A DNA stretch of 64,000 bases from Candidatus Eisenbacteria bacterium (GCA_016235265.1 JACRLI010000009.1:1-64000); one strand, 5' to 3'; positions 9,260 to 18,075 are shown, counted from the first letter of the stretch. Notes: generated by a model from the sequence alone, not told the origin. Translations and numbers: made by a program.

Positions 9260-10198
9260 CTACGGCGGCGGGGCCCTCCGGGTTGCGGCCGAGCCCGAGG
9301 GGGCGTCGCGGGGGTCGAGGGCGTCGCGCAGCCCGTCTCCGAGGCAGTTGAAGCTGAACAGGGTGAGGGACAGGACCGCCCCCGGCGCGGCCACCAGCCA
9401 CGGGAACAGCGAGATCACGCCCGCGCCGTCGGCCACCAGCGTGCCCCAGGAGGCCGCCGGCGGCTGCACCCCCAGGCCCAGGAACGACAGGAAGGCCTCC
9501 TGCAGCATCACCGCGGGCACGGTGAGGGTGGCGTACACGACCACCGGGCCGAGCGTGTTGGGCACCAGGTGACGCAGGACGATGGCCGGATCCCCGGCGC
9601 CGAGCGCCCGGGCGGCCTCCACGAAGCTCTGCTGCTTGAGCGAAAGCACCTGGCCGCGCACGATCCGCGCCATGGTGAGCCACTGCACCGCGCCCAGCGC
9701 CACGAACAGCATCAGCAGGCTGCGACTGAAGAAGACCAGCAGCAGGATCACCAGGAACAGGTAGGGCAGGGAGTAGAGCACGTCCACGAAGCGCATCATC
9801 AGCTCGTCGGCGCGGCCGCCGCGGTAGCCCGCCACCGCACCGTACAGCACCCCGATGAGAACGCTCACCAGCATTCCGAGCAGGCCCACCGCCAGCGAAA
9901 CGCGCCCGCCGTGAAGAGTGCGGCTCAGCAGGTCGCGTCCCAGCATGTCGGTGCCGAAGGGGTGGGCGGTCGAGGGCGGGGTGGGGCCGAGATCCAGGTC
10001 CTGCGACACCGGGGAAGGCAGGCCGGGCAGCCACGCCGCGCCGCAGGCCAGGAGCGCCAGCACGAGCAGGAAGCCGGCCGAGGCGACCGCCAGGTGATTG
10101 CGCCGCAGCCGCCGCGCGGCGTCGGCCCACAGGCCGGAGGCCCGGCCGCCCTCCCCGGCGGTGGCGTCCCGCGGCTCCAGGAGGGCCGGGGCGCTCAC
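9260..10198 (-). CDS. oppC: Peptide ABC transporter permease, OppC/DppC type
   Basis: The product has 312 residues with an N-terminal OppC-type segment (LRRNHLAVASAGFLLVLALLA), HPFGTDMLGRDLLSRTLHGGR before the permease core, and the cytoplasmic coupling loop (EAARALGAGDPAIVLRHLVPN) that binds the ATPase subunits. Five or six membrane helices are visible. It is the last gene of a three-gene run, overlapping the upstream permease by 4 bases (ATGA). No ATPase gene is next to it, so the motor subunits must be encoded elsewhere. Peptide or dipeptide is the likely substrate from family and from the binding protein; nickel or opine import cannot be excluded. Confidence 0.9.
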   Translation of the reverse strand: MSAPALLEPRDATAGEGGRASGLWADAARRLRRNHLAVASAGFLLVLALLACGAAWLPGLPSPVSQDLDLGPTPPSTAHPFGTDMLGRDLLSRTLHGGRVSLAVGLLGMLVSVLIGVLYGAVAGYRGGRADELMMRFVDVLYSLPYLFLVILLLVFFSRSLLMLFVALGAVQWLTMARIVRGQVLSLKQQSFVEAARALGAGDPAIVLRHLVPNTLGPVVVYATLTVPAVMLQEAFLSFLGLGVQPPAASWGTLVADGAGVISLFPWLVAAPGAVLSLTLFSFNCLGDGLRDALDPRDAPSGSAATRRAPPP

Positions 10199-11112
10199 GC
10201 TTCCTCCACCCGCGGGTCCAGCCGCGCGTACAGCAGGTCCACCACCAGGTTCAGCACCAGCAGCAGCGCAGCGTAGAAGAGCACCGCCCCCAGGACCACC
10301 GTGTAGTCACGGTTGATGGCGGCGGTGTAGAGCTGCCGGCCCAGGCCGGGCACCGCGAAGATGCTCTCCACCGCGACCGATCCGGTGACCACGCCGGCGG
10401 TGGCCGGCCCGAGATAGGAGACCACCGGCAGCAGGCCGGGGCGCAGGGCGTGCGCCAGCACCACCCGCGACTCGGACAGCCCCTTGGCGCGTGCGGTGCG
10501 CACGAAGTCCTGCCCCAGCGTCTCCACCATGCCCGCGCGGGTGAGCCGCGCGATGTAGGCGGTGTAGACTGCCGAGAGCGTGAGCACCGGCAGCACCTTG
10601 TGGTCCCAGCCCGACCACAGCGCCGGCGGGAACCAGTACAGGCGCAGCGAGAACACCAGCACCAGCAGCGGGCCGAGCACGAAATTGGGAATGGACACCC
10701 CCAGCAGCGACGTGGAGGTGGCGAGGTAGTCCAGCCACGAGTTCCGCCGGTGCGCCGCGAGCACCCCCAGCGCGCCGCCCGTCAGCAGCGCCCACCCCAG
10801 CGCCAGTCCGCCCAGCTCGAGCGAAACCGGGAATGCCTGGAACAGGATCTCGCGCACCTGCAGCGCCGGCCGGCGGTAGGAGGGCCCCAGGTCCAGCCGC
10901 GCCGCGTTGCCCAGGAAGCGCAGGTATTGCGCGCCCAGCGGCTGGTCCAGGCCGTAGCGCCGGCTCATCGCCTCGCGCGCTTTCTTCGGGATGTCGCGCT
11001 CGGCCAGGAACGGCCCGCCGGGCGCAAGCCGCAGCATGAAGAACGTCAGCGTGGCGATGACCCAGAGCGTGGGCACCATCAGCAGCAGGCGGCGGGCGGC
11101 GAAGCGGATCAC
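10195..11112 (-). CDS. oppB: Peptide ABC transporter permease, OppB/DppB type
   Basis: The product has 305 residues with the OppB hallmark N-terminus (MIRFAARRLLLMVPTLWVIATLTFFMLRLAPGGPF), RYGLDQPLGAQYLRFL, and the coupling loop DFVRTARAKGLSESRVVLAHALRPGLLPVV. It has six predicted helices and ends in a short DLLYARLDPRV stretch. It pairs with the OppC-type gene, which it overlaps by 4 bases, and it overlaps the upstream binding-protein gene by 4 bases, so the three genes are probably translated in a coupled way. Confidence 0.92.
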   Translation of the reverse strand: MIRFAARRLLLMVPTLWVIATLTFFMLRLAPGGPFLAERDIPKKAREAMSRRYGLDQPLGAQYLRFLGNAARLDLGPSYRRPALQVREILFQAFPVSLELGGLALGWALLTGGALGVLAAHRRNSWLDYLATSTSLLGVSIPNFVLGPLLVLVFSLRLYWFPPALWSGWDHKVLPVLTLSAVYTAYIARLTRAGMVETLGQDFVRTARAKGLSESRVVLAHALRPGLLPVVSYLGPATAGVVTGSVAVESIFAVPGLGRQLYTAAINRDYTVVLGAVLFYAALLLVLNLVVDLLYARLDPRVEEA

Positions 11113-12860
11113 GGGCGGGCTCCCGCGGGCGCCGCAGCCCGTCCGTCCGTGGCCGCGGGCGCCGACGTCCGCGCCTGCGCGGCCGCCGCGCGCGCCCCGG
11201 CCGGCCCGATCCCCGGACGCCAGGAATGGTCAATCCAGACGTACTTCAGTTCCTGGATGTCCAGCACGTTGGTCTCCAGGCCGCGCACGTAGGGCTTGAT
11301 CATCTCGTAAACCCGCAGGTGGTAGATGGGCAGGATCGGCCCGCGCTCCAGCGCCACCGCCTCGGCGCGCGCCAGCATCTCCAGGCGCAGCGCGGGATCG
11401 GGCTCGGCCGCCGCGGCATCCAGCAGGCGGTCGTAGCCGGGGTCGGCCCAGCCGGTGCGGTTGTTGTCGTCCCCGCCGCGCAGCGCGGCCAGGAACGTGT
11501 TGGGATCCAGGTAGTCGCCCAGCCACGAGCGGCGCGCCACGTCGTAGCGCAGGGAGGTGGTGGCCTCGAGGTACGAGCCCCACTCCTGGTTGGACACCGC
11601 CACGTCCACGCCCAGCTCGCTGCGCCACATCCCCTGGATGGCCTCGGCGATCCTGCGATGATCCTCGCTGGTGGTGATCAGGATCTCGATTCGGCGCATC
11701 CCGCGCCCGCCGGGATACCCGGCCTCGGCCAGCAGCCGCCGGGCGCGGGCCGGGTCGTGCCCGTAACCGGCCGGGGCTTCGTAGCCCGGGTAGCCCCTCG
11801 GGGTGATGTTGCCCCACGGCGCGCGCGTCCCGCGCAGGAGCTTGTTGGCGATGGCGTCGCGGTCCAGCGCCAGGTTCAGGGCCAGGCGCACGCGGGGATC
11901 GTCGAAAGGCTTGCGGGTCACGTTCATGGAGTAGTAGTACGTGCCCTGGAACGGGCCCGCCGAGAGATCCGCGAAGCGTCGCAGGTGCGGAATGTAGCCG
12001 GTGGGAACGTAGCCGCTGGGGTTCCAGTCCACCGCACCGGAGCGGTACAGGCTCATCGAGGTGTTGAGGTCCTCGATGGCATAGCACTCCACGCGATCCA
12101 GGCGCACGCGGGCGGCGTCCCAGTAGCGCAGGTTCTTCTCCAGCACGATGCGGTCGCCGGGGCGCCACTCGTGGAAGGTGAACGGCCCGTTGGACACGAT
12201 GTGCTCCGGGCGCACCCATCGCTCGCCCCAGCGTTCCACCGCGGCGCGGGGGACCGGGAGCAGCGAGTAGAAGCCGGTGAGGAACACGAAGTAGGGCGTG
12301 GGCGCATTCAGCGTCACCACGAAGGTGGTGTCGTCGGGAGCCGCGAGGCCCACGCGGGTACTGTCGGAGAGCGTGCCTTTGCTGAAGGCCTCTGCGCCCG
12401 CTACCGGGAACAGCAGCGAGGCGTAGCGCGACCCGGTGGACGGGCGGAGCACGCGCAGCCACGACCATAGGAAGTCCCGCGCGGTTACCGGCGAGCCGTC
12501 GGTCCAGCGCGCCTCGGGCCGCAGGTGGAACGTGTAGATGCGGCCGTCGGCGGACAGGTCCCACGAGCGCGCCTGCCCCGCGTCGGGCGCGAGCGTGCCG
12601 GGGTGGTAGACGGTCAGGCCCTCGAACAGGGCGCGCGCGATGCGCCCGTCGGGCTGCCCCGACATCAGCGCCGGGTCGAGCTGTTCGGGCTCGGCCCCGT
12701 TGTTGAAGCGGAACACGTTGCCGGAGGGCGGAGAGACCCGCCCGAAGTACCGCGGGCCGTCCGCGGCCCCCGGGCGCGCCGGGCCGCAGCCGGCGGCGCA
12801 CAGCGCCGCCGCGGCCAGGGCGCCTGGGATCCACCCGTGGGCTCCGAAAGGGACGCGCAT
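11109..12860 (-). CDS. oppA: Peptide-binding lipoprotein, OppA type
   Basis: The protein has 583 residues with a lipoprotein signal whose lipobox is LCAAGC, giving a lipid-anchored mature protein. The body follows the cluster C substrate-binding (SBP_bac_5) pattern: EPEQLDPAL near the start, RIARALFEGLTVYHPGTL, TFHLRPEARWTDGSPVTARDF, and PFDDPRVRLALNLALDRDAIANKLL in the middle. OppA-type proteins capture oligopeptides for import. The ATG at 12860 is preferred over an upstream in-frame ATG at 12968 because it starts the signal sequence directly. The extreme C-terminus is an Ala/Pro-rich tail of about 35 residues. Confidence 0.9.
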   Translation of the reverse strand: MRVPFGAHGWIPGALAAAALCAAGCGPARPGAADGPRYFGRVSPPSGNVFRFNNGAEPEQLDPALMSGQPDGRIARALFEGLTVYHPGTLAPDAGQARSWDLSADGRIYTFHLRPEARWTDGSPVTARDFLWSWLRVLRPSTGSRYASLLFPVAGAEAFSKGTLSDSTRVGLAAPDDTTFVVTLNAPTPYFVFLTGFYSLLPVPRAAVERWGERWVRPEHIVSNGPFTFHEWRPGDRIVLEKNLRYWDAARVRLDRVECYAIEDLNTSMSLYRSGAVDWNPSGYVPTGYIPHLRRFADLSAGPFQGTYYYSMNVTRKPFDDPRVRLALNLALDRDAIANKLLRGTRAPWGNITPRGYPGYEAPAGYGHDPARARRLLAEAGYPGGRGMRRIEILITTSEDHRRIAEAIQGMWRSELGVDVAVSNQEWGSYLEATTSLRYDVARRSWLGDYLDPNTFLAALRGGDDNNRTGWADPGYDRLLDAAAAEPDPALRLEMLARAEAVALERGPILPIYHLRVYEMIKPYVRGLETNVLDIQELKYVWIDHSWRPGIGPAGARAAAAQARTSAPAATDGRAAAPAGARP

Positions 12861-12951
12861 GGGACGCAGCGTAGCCGCTTCGCGGCGCGCGCGGCAAGCG
12901 CCGGATGGAGACGGGGCTTCCGGCGTGCTAGAGTGCCGCGGGGAGGCCGCG

Positions 12952-14238
12952 ATGAACCCGAAGACCATCCTGGTGCTGGGCGGCTACGGCGGGACGGGCA
13001 CGTGGCTGTGCCGGTTGCTGGCGCGCCATACGGACACCCGCGTCATCGTTGCGGGCCGCCGGCTCGGGCGGGCCGCCGCGCTGGCGGGCGAGCTGGAGCG
13101 GGAGTGCGCGACGGAGACGGCATCCCCGGAGGGGGGATCCACCGCGTCCCGATTCGCCGCCCGGCACGCCGACGCCGCCGATCCGGCTTTGCTCGCGGCC
13201 GCCTTTCAGGGCGTTTCGCTGGTGATCGCCGCCTCCACCACCGCGCAGCACGCCGCCGCCACCGCCGCGGCGGCCCTCGACGTCGGCGCCGACTACCTCG
13301 ACCTCCACTTCCAGGACACCGCCCTCCGCCAGCTCGAGGCCATGGACGCGCGCGTCCGCGCCGCGGGGCGAACGTGCATCACGCAGGGCGGGTTCCACCC
13401 CGGCCTGCCCGCCGCGCTGATCCGGCTGGCGGCCGCGCGCATGGGCGGGCGCTGTCGCGCCGCCGCGGTGAGCATGGTCATGACCCAAAGGGTGGAGCGC
13501 GCCGAGTCGCTCGAGGAACTGGTGGATGTGATCGCCGACTTCAGCTCCCAGGTCTACCGCGACGGCGAGTGGCGCAAGGCGGCGTTCGACATGAAGGACG
13601 TCCGCCGGGTGGACTTCGGCCCCGGCTTCGGGCGGCGCGACTGCTTCCCGCTGTTCCTCGAGGAGCTGCGTCCGCTGCCCCCCCAGCTGGGACTGGAGCG
13701 GGTGGGCGTCCACGTGGCCGGGTTCAACTGCTTCGTGGACTGGGTGGTCACGCCGCTGGCGTATGCGCTGTACCGCGTGAAGCGCGGCCTGGGCCGCCGG
13801 ACCATGGCGCGGCTGATGACCTGGGGCATCAACACCTTCCCGCCGCCGCGACAGGGCGTGGTGATGGTGGTGGAAGCGTGGGCGGCGGGCGCAGCGCAGC
13901 CGGCAGACGCCCCCGCGTGGCGCCTGGTGCTCGACGATCCCGTGGACGCCTACCACTTCACCGCGGCCCCGGTGGCCGCGTGCGTGCTGCAGTGGCTGGA
14001 CGGCGCACTGCCGGGGCCGGGCGTGCGCCTCATGGCGCACACGGTGAATCCGGAGCGGCTGCTGAAGGACCTCCGGGAGATGGGAGTGCGGGTGGAGGAG
14101 GGGGACGCGCGCGGCCAGGGAAGCGGCCGGCCCGCCACGGGCGCTCCCCGTGACGGGCCGGTCTGGCGGCCTGGGATGCTGTTCTTGCGGATCAGGACTT
14201 CGGGTACGGGTGCGCGATCTTGGCGGCGGCGGCCTTGA
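12952..14238 (+). CDS. Saccharopine dehydrogenase-like NAD(P)-binding protein
   Basis: The product has 428 residues and begins MNPKTILVLGGYGGTGTWLCRLL, a Rossmann dinucleotide-binding motif of the saccharopine dehydrogenase NADP-binding family, followed by RVIVAGRRLGRAAAL. The GFHPGLPAALIR segment and the C-terminal substrate-like domain fit the broader family, which includes trans-acting enoyl reductase-like proteins; actual lysine metabolism is not implied. The ATG at 12952 has GGGAGG 5 bases upstream. The gene is divergent from the oppA-type gene. The last 16 codons overlap the 3' end of the convergent tetrahaem cytochrome gene by 47 bases; the final 40 residues have a disordered Arg/Gly composition, so the frame may have been extended past an older stop. 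Confidence 0.8.
   Translation: MNPKTILVLGGYGGTGTWLCRLLARHTDTRVIVAGRRLGRAAALAGELERECATETASPEGGSTASRFAARHADAADPALLAAAFQGVSLVIAASTTAQHAAATAAAALDVGADYLDLHFQDTALRQLEAMDARVRAAGRTCITQGGFHPGLPAALIRLAAARMGGRCRAAAVSMVMTQRVERAESLEELVDVIADFSSQVYRDGEWRKAAFDMKDVRRVDFGPGFGRRDCFPLFLEELRPLPPQLGLERVGVHVAGFNCFVDWVVTPLAYALYRVKRGLGRRTMARLMTWGINTFPPPRQGVVMVVEAWAAGAAQPADAPAWRLVLDDPVDAYHFTAAPVAACVLQWLDGALPGPGVRLMAHTVNPERLLKDLREMGVRVEEGDARGQGSGRPATGAPRDGPVWRPGMLFLRIRTSGTGARSWRRRP
14127..14161 (-). terminator. Hairpin downstream of tetrahaem cytochrome gene
   Basis: Nested stems CCGGCCCG/CGGGCCGG (14127-14134, 14154-14161) and ACGGG/CCCGT form a strong hairpin just beyond the leftward stop at 14192. It lies inside the last codons of the rightward oxidoreductase gene. 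Confidence 0.6.
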
Positions 14239-14746
14239 AGTCGAACGCCTTGAAGGTCGGGCTCTCCGAGTTGTGGCACACCACGCATTCCTTCTCGGTC
14301 GGCTTCACGAGGCCCACCGAGGCGGCCGCGGTCTTGCCGGCCTTGATGGCCTTCATGACCGGCATGGGCATGTAGTCCTTCCCCGCGCCATGACAGGATT
14401 CGCACCCCACGCCGTCCTCGGCCTTGAACGACGCCTCGAACATGGCGGCGGCCTTGCCGTGGCCCGTCACGTGGCACTTGAGGCACTTGGCGTCCTTCTG
14501 CGGGTCGGCGATGCCCTTTTCCTTGCCGATCTTCTTGGCCTCGTCGCTCGCGAGGACGGTGAACGCCTTCGCGTGCGCGGACTCCGACCAGACCTTGAAC
14601 TGCGCACCCTTGGCCGCAGCGTTGTGGCACATCTTGCACTTGGCCGCGCCCACGTACTTGTGGGCGACCTCTTCGGCCGCCAGGGCAGTGCTTGCAACGA
14701 AGGCACCGAGCACGAGCAGCCCAAGAACGATCCTAACGTTCCTCAT
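14192..14746 (-). CDS. Secreted tetrahaem cytochrome c (cytochrome c554-like)
   Basis: The product has 184 residues with a signal peptide (MRNVRIVLGLLVLGAFVASTALAAEE). Four CxxCH motifs are present: CKMCH, CLKCH, CESCH and CVVCH. The spacing, with YVGAAKCKMCH near the start and VGCESCHGAGKDY in the middle, matches the cytochrome c554 family of periplasmic tetrahaem electron carriers. It is the last gene of the Rieske/cytochrome b operon and overlaps the 11-haem gene by 14 bases, so it probably takes electrons from that membrane complex into the periplasm. Its partner downstream is unknown. Confidence 0.88.
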   Translation of the reverse strand: MRNVRIVLGLLVLGAFVASTALAAEEVAHKYVGAAKCKMCHNAAAKGAQFKVWSESAHAKAFTVLASDEAKKIGKEKGIADPQKDAKCLKCHVTGHGKAAAMFEASFKAEDGVGCESCHGAGKDYMPMPVMKAIKAGKTAAASVGLVKPTEKECVVCHNSESPTFKAFDFKAAAAKIAHPYPKS

Positions 14747-16295
14747 GCTTCTGTCTCCTTTCGATTTGCCGGATCTTGAGGTAGAGCAGGACGACCAGCG
14801 CCGTGATGATCAGCGTGGCGACGCCCAGACCCTGCCTCCGGAAATGATACTCCCGTATTGCCGCCAATGCCGCAGCTCTTGCGGCCGATACTACCTTGAT
14901 TCCGGGCGCCGCGGAAGCCTCCACCGCCCCCTTCTCGAACGCGTGCACCTTCACCCGGGACTCCACCTGGGCCTGGTTCACGGCCTTCAGGGAATACCGC
15001 GCCTCGGCGATGTCCATCCCCAGCTGCTCGGCGCGCGAGAGGAGCTTCTCCGCCTCCGCGCGCCCCGCGAACAGGCTGTCGAGGGTGGCCCGGGTTTGCA
15101 GGATTATCGAGGCCGCGGGATCCGACGGCTGGTTCGCGTGGCAGGACTCGCACGCCGAGCCCTTCCCGAAGCCGATCATCGAGTCCGTGGGCCGGTCCAC
15201 GCGGTGGTTGCCGTGGCACACCACGCAGCCGGGCAGGCCCTGGGAGTCGAACGCCGCCCGGTGCTTGCTCTTGTCGAAGAGCTCCGCGTTGGCCTGGTGA
15301 CACGTGCCGCACACACCGGCCACCGACCGCACCCCCGGGGGCGCCGCGCCATGGTTGCCGTGGCAGGAGTTGCAGGCCGGCGCATTCAAGTCGGAGTTCT
15401 TCAGCAGGGCGATGCCGTGCACGCTCTGACGGTACTTCTCGAGCTGGTCGGTGGGAATCCCGTACGGGGCCATCCGCGCCTTGTCGGAGTGGCACTTCCC
15501 GCAGGTCTCGGGGACCCGGGTCGGATACACCGCCGAGCGCGGGTCCTTGACCTGGTAGATGGCGTGGTTGGAGTGGCAGCTGACGCACGTCGCGGCCCTC
15601 ACATCCCCCTTGCGGTTCCGGTCCCCGTGGACGCTGGTCAGGTACTTCTCGTACTGGTCGACCGGCAGCCCCGGGTTGAATTGCCTCATGTAGGCCGGGT
15701 CGCCGTGGCAGCGGGCACAGGTCCTGGTGACGTTCGTGGGGTAGACCGGTGAGCGGGGGTCGCTGACCGCCGCAATCCCGTGCACCCCATGACATGAGAC
15801 GCATTGCGGGCCGGCCGCGTTGCCCTTGAGCGCGGTGCCGTGGGCCCCGCCCAGGAACGCGCCCGCCGCGTCCCCCAGCTTGTGGCGGGTCTTGAATGGG
15901 CTGGCCGAGGCTCCATGGCAGCGGCCGCACATCTCGGGAATGGCCGCCGGCCTGGGCTTGCCCCGGAAACCCGCCGCGGGGCTCATCGCCTCGTCCTTGT
16001 CCTCCTTCGAGGCGTCCCCGCCGTGACAGCCGGCGCAGGTCACCCCGGCGCGGAAGTGCACGTCGGTGCGGAAGCCCTTGGCCTCGGGCCCGTCCAGCTC
16101 GGTGTGGCAGCCGAGGCAGTGATCCACCGCGGCGGGCTGCGCCGCCGCGGAGCCCGCCGGGCGCTGCTGCGCGGGCGGCGTGCCCGCCGGCTCCGCCGCC
16201 ATGACGACCGCCGCCGCGCCCCCCCCGGCCAGCGCCGCGGCGAGCGTCGCCAGGGCCGCGGCCCGCCTCCATCCCTGCATCGGGGCGGCGCTCAC
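14733..16295 (-). CDS. Membrane-anchored 11-haem cytochrome c of Rieske/b complex
   Basis: The product has about 520 residues. Eleven CxxCH motifs lie between residues 50 and 390 (CLGCH, CAGCH, CGRCH, CVSCH, CARCH, CVSCH, CGKCH, CNSCH, CGTCH, CVVCH, CESCH). An N-terminal signal or anchor is followed at the end by a helical region and one C-terminal membrane helix (GVATLIITALVVLLYLKI) with a basic cytoplasmic tail. The GTG start at 16295 overlaps the stop of the cytochrome b gene (GTGA); an ATG at 16280 is the alternative. Position in the operon is where cytochrome c1 or another electron-accepting subunit would be expected, so it probably receives electrons from the Rieske protein. Confidence 0.9.
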   Translation of the reverse strand: MSAAPMQGWRRAAALATLAAALAGGGAAAVVMAAEPAGTPPAQQRPAGSAAAQPAAVDHCLGCHTELDGPEAKGFRTDVHFRAGVTCAGCHGGDASKEDKDEAMSPAAGFRGKPRPAAIPEMCGRCHGASASPFKTRHKLGDAAGAFLGGAHGTALKGNAAGPQCVSCHGVHGIAAVSDPRSPVYPTNVTRTCARCHGDPAYMRQFNPGLPVDQYEKYLTSVHGDRNRKGDVRAATCVSCHSNHAIYQVKDPRSAVYPTRVPETCGKCHSDKARMAPYGIPTDQLEKYRQSVHGIALLKNSDLNAPACNSCHGNHGAAPPGVRSVAGVCGTCHQANAELFDKSKHRAAFDSQGLPGCVVCHGNHRVDRPTDSMIGFGKGSACESCHANQPSDPAASIILQTRATLDSLFAGRAEAEKLLSRAEQLGMDIAEARYSLKAVNQAQVESRVKVHAFEKGAVEASAAPGIKVVSAARAAALAAIREYHFRRQGLGVATLIITALVVLLYLKIRQIERRQKHEER

Positions 16296-17374
16296 CGGAG
16301 CCCCACGATGGTCATGACGATGATGAACATCACCACCACGACGCCGAGCCAGGTGATGATCCGGTTGCGCAGCCCGGCCGGGGTGCGCGCATCCCACAAC
16401 GGGACCAGGAACCACATCAGCCCCGCGACACCGAACAGGCCCACGCCCAACGCCTCACCCTCCATGCCCAGCACCGTGGCCGGGAAATACTTCAGCGACT
16501 GGTACATGAACAGGAAGTACCACTCGGGCTTGATGCCCGCAGGGGCGGAGGCCAGGGTGTCCACCTTCCGGCCCAGCTCCCAGGGGAACGCCACCGCCAG
16601 GATCGCCAGCACGTTGAGCACGATCAGCCACAGGAGCAGGTCGCGCAGCACGAAATTGGGGAAGAAGGGCATGTAGCGCCGTCGCGCGCCGCGGTCGTGC
16701 TCCCACGATTCGGGCTCGGCGATGCCCTGCAGCTGGATCAGCAGCAGGTGCGCGCCCAGGACCAGCGTGAACACGCCGGGCAGCACCGCCACGTGCAGCC
16801 CGAAGAAGCGCGTCAGCGTGGCCGTGGACACTTCCTTGCCCGCACGCAGGATCTCCATCAGCTGGGGGCCGATGCCCGGCACCACCGCCATCATCTGCGT
16901 GCCCACCTTGGTGGCGAAGTAGGAGAGGGTGTTCCACGGCAGGAGGTAGCCGCTGAAGCCGAATCCCAGGGAGAGCGCCAGCAGCGTGAAGCCGGTGAAC
17001 CAGGTCAGCTCGCGGGGCTTGCGGAAGGCGCGCGAGAAGTACACCGAGAACATGTGGATGAACACCGAGGCCACCATGAGGTTCGCCGACCAGCTGTGGA
17101 TGGAGCGGATCAGCCAGCCGAACTTCACCTTGGTGATGATGAAGCGCACGCTCTCGAAGGCCGTCTGCTCGCCGGGCTGGTAGTACATCAGCAGCAGGAT
17201 GCCGGTGACCACCTGCACGATGAACAGGAACAGGCTCACGCCGCCGAAGTAGTACCAGAACGAGCCGCGGAACTGCGGCACCTTCTTCTCGGCGGCCATG
17301 TGCTCGACGTAGGAGAGATCGAAGCGCTCGCGTATCGCCTTCTCGACCGGGGAGACCCGCCTCTCGTGTGCCAT
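16292..17374 (-). CDS. Cytochrome b of a Rieske/b quinol-oxidising complex (b6-subunit IV fused type)
   Basis: The protein has 360 residues and about eight to nine membrane helices. Histidine pairs for two b haems are visible: SIHSW...FIHMF and GLHVAV...GAHLLL, the second pair 14 residues apart as in cytochrome b6. The C-terminal half carries KPEWYFLFMYQ, the PEWY quinol-site motif of subunit IV, so both halves are in one chain. It should oxidise quinol at the outer site and pass one electron to the Rieske protein. The gene lies 9 bases after the Rieske gene and overlaps the 11-haem gene. Confidence 0.95.
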   Translation of the reverse strand: MAHERRVSPVEKAIRERFDLSYVEHMAAEKKVPQFRGSFWYYFGGVSLFLFIVQVVTGILLLMYYQPGEQTAFESVRFIITKVKFGWLIRSIHSWSANLMVASVFIHMFSVYFSRAFRKPRELTWFTGFTLLALSLGFGFSGYLLPWNTLSYFATKVGTQMMAVVPGIGPQLMEILRAGKEVSTATLTRFFGLHVAVLPGVFTLVLGAHLLLIQLQGIAEPESWEHDRGARRRYMPFFPNFVLRDLLLWLIVLNVLAILAVAFPWELGRKVDTLASAPAGIKPEWYFLFMYQSLKYFPATVLGMEGEALGVGLFGVAGLMWFLVPLWDARTPAGLRNRIITWLGVVVVMFIIVMTIVGLR

Positions 17375-17383
17375 GCCCGCCCC

Positions 17384-17836
17384 CTAGGCCTTCGAGACCA
17401 CGACGTCGTCGCCCTTGAGCGCCACCTTGTACTCGTCCAGCGGGCGGGGCGGGGGGCCGGCGATGTTGCGCCCGTTCAGGTCGTACATCCCGTTGTGGCA
17501 GGCGCACCAGATGCGCTGCACGTCGGGGCGATACTGCACCGTGCAACCGAGGTGGGTGCAGGCGGCGGAGAAGGCCTTCAGCTTGCCCTCGGAGGTGAGC
17601 ACCAGGATCGCGGGCTCGCTGCCGAACCGGAATACCCTGCCTTCGTTGGGCTTGAGGCTCTTGAAGCTGGCCGCCACGACCGTGGTGGGCTCGGCTTCGC
17701 CCTGCGCCGGCACCTTGAAGTACTCGAAGACGGGGTAGAGGACCGCGCCGAGCCAGGCCAGCCCGGCTCCGCCGAGCGCCACATCCAGGAATGACCTGCG
17801 GGAAATGCCCTTGTCCGAACCGCCGTCAGCGGCCAT
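17384..17836 (-). CDS. Rieske [2Fe-2S] protein with Tat signal
   Basis: The product has 150 residues with a twin-arginine signal (ISRRSFLDVALGG) and one N-terminal membrane anchor. The cluster motifs are CTHLGC (Cys93, His95, Cys98) and CACHNG (Cys111, Cys113, His114). Both histidines and all four cysteines, two cluster ligands and the disulfide pair, are present. CACHNG differs from the common CPCHGS; the changed residues are not ligands but can shift the redox potential. The start at 17836 has AGGAG 7 bases upstream. It is the first gene of the Rieske-b-multihaem operon and carries electrons from quinol bound to cytochrome b to the haem subunit. Confidence 0.95.
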   Translation of the reverse strand: MAADGGSDKGISRRSFLDVALGGAGLAWLGAVLYPVFEYFKVPAQGEAEPTTVVAASFKSLKPNEGRVFRFGSEPAILVLTSEGKLKAFSAACTHLGCTVQYRPDVQRIWCACHNGMYDLNGRNIAGPPPRPLDEYKVALKGDDVVVSKA

Positions 17837-17898
17837 GCACCCACTCCTGCGTACGGGGCCATGCTCCGAGACGTGGCGACGTGCCACGCGTTACCGGG

Positions 17899-17982
17899 GA
17901 AACGGTTGCACTGCACTGAGGTTCCGACGTTCGCGAAACGGGTGCGCCGGACTGAAACTTCCACGTTTCCGAAACGGCTGCA
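17899..17982. repeat. 36-base-period direct repeats upstream of Rieske gene
   Basis: GAAACGG occurs at 17899, 17935 and 17971, exactly 36 bases apart. The intervening sequence is also partly conserved (ACTGA, then TTCC and ACGTT). Units two and three include an inverted element CGTT(T)C..GAAACG. The array is 60-140 bases upstream of the Rieske start, a position suited to regulator binding, but could also be a decayed repeat. Confidence 0.6.
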
Positions 17983-18014
17983 GCATCCTAGCATGCGCCC
18001 GCACCGAATGAGAA

Positions 18015-18042
18015 GCCCCGCCCTCCGCTGCGGGGGCGGGGC
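18015..18042 (-). terminator. Terminator hairpin
   Basis: A 9-base stem (18015-18023 with 18034-18042) with a 10-base loop follows the monohaem EF-hand-like gene on the reverse strand and separates it from the Rieske operon. Confidence 0.65.
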
Positions 18043-18075
18043 ATGGGGGGATCCTGCGGGCCGGGCGGCGGCCGG

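Noticed and set aside
14274..16130. Many TGGCA...GCA strings resembling sigma-54 sites on the plus strand.
   Set aside because: They are the complements of CxxCH codons; the GC element is two bases out of place and all lie inside genes.
17899..17982. A short CRISPR array.
   Set aside because: Only a 7-base core is fully kept, the similarity continues through the spacers, and no cas gene is nearby.
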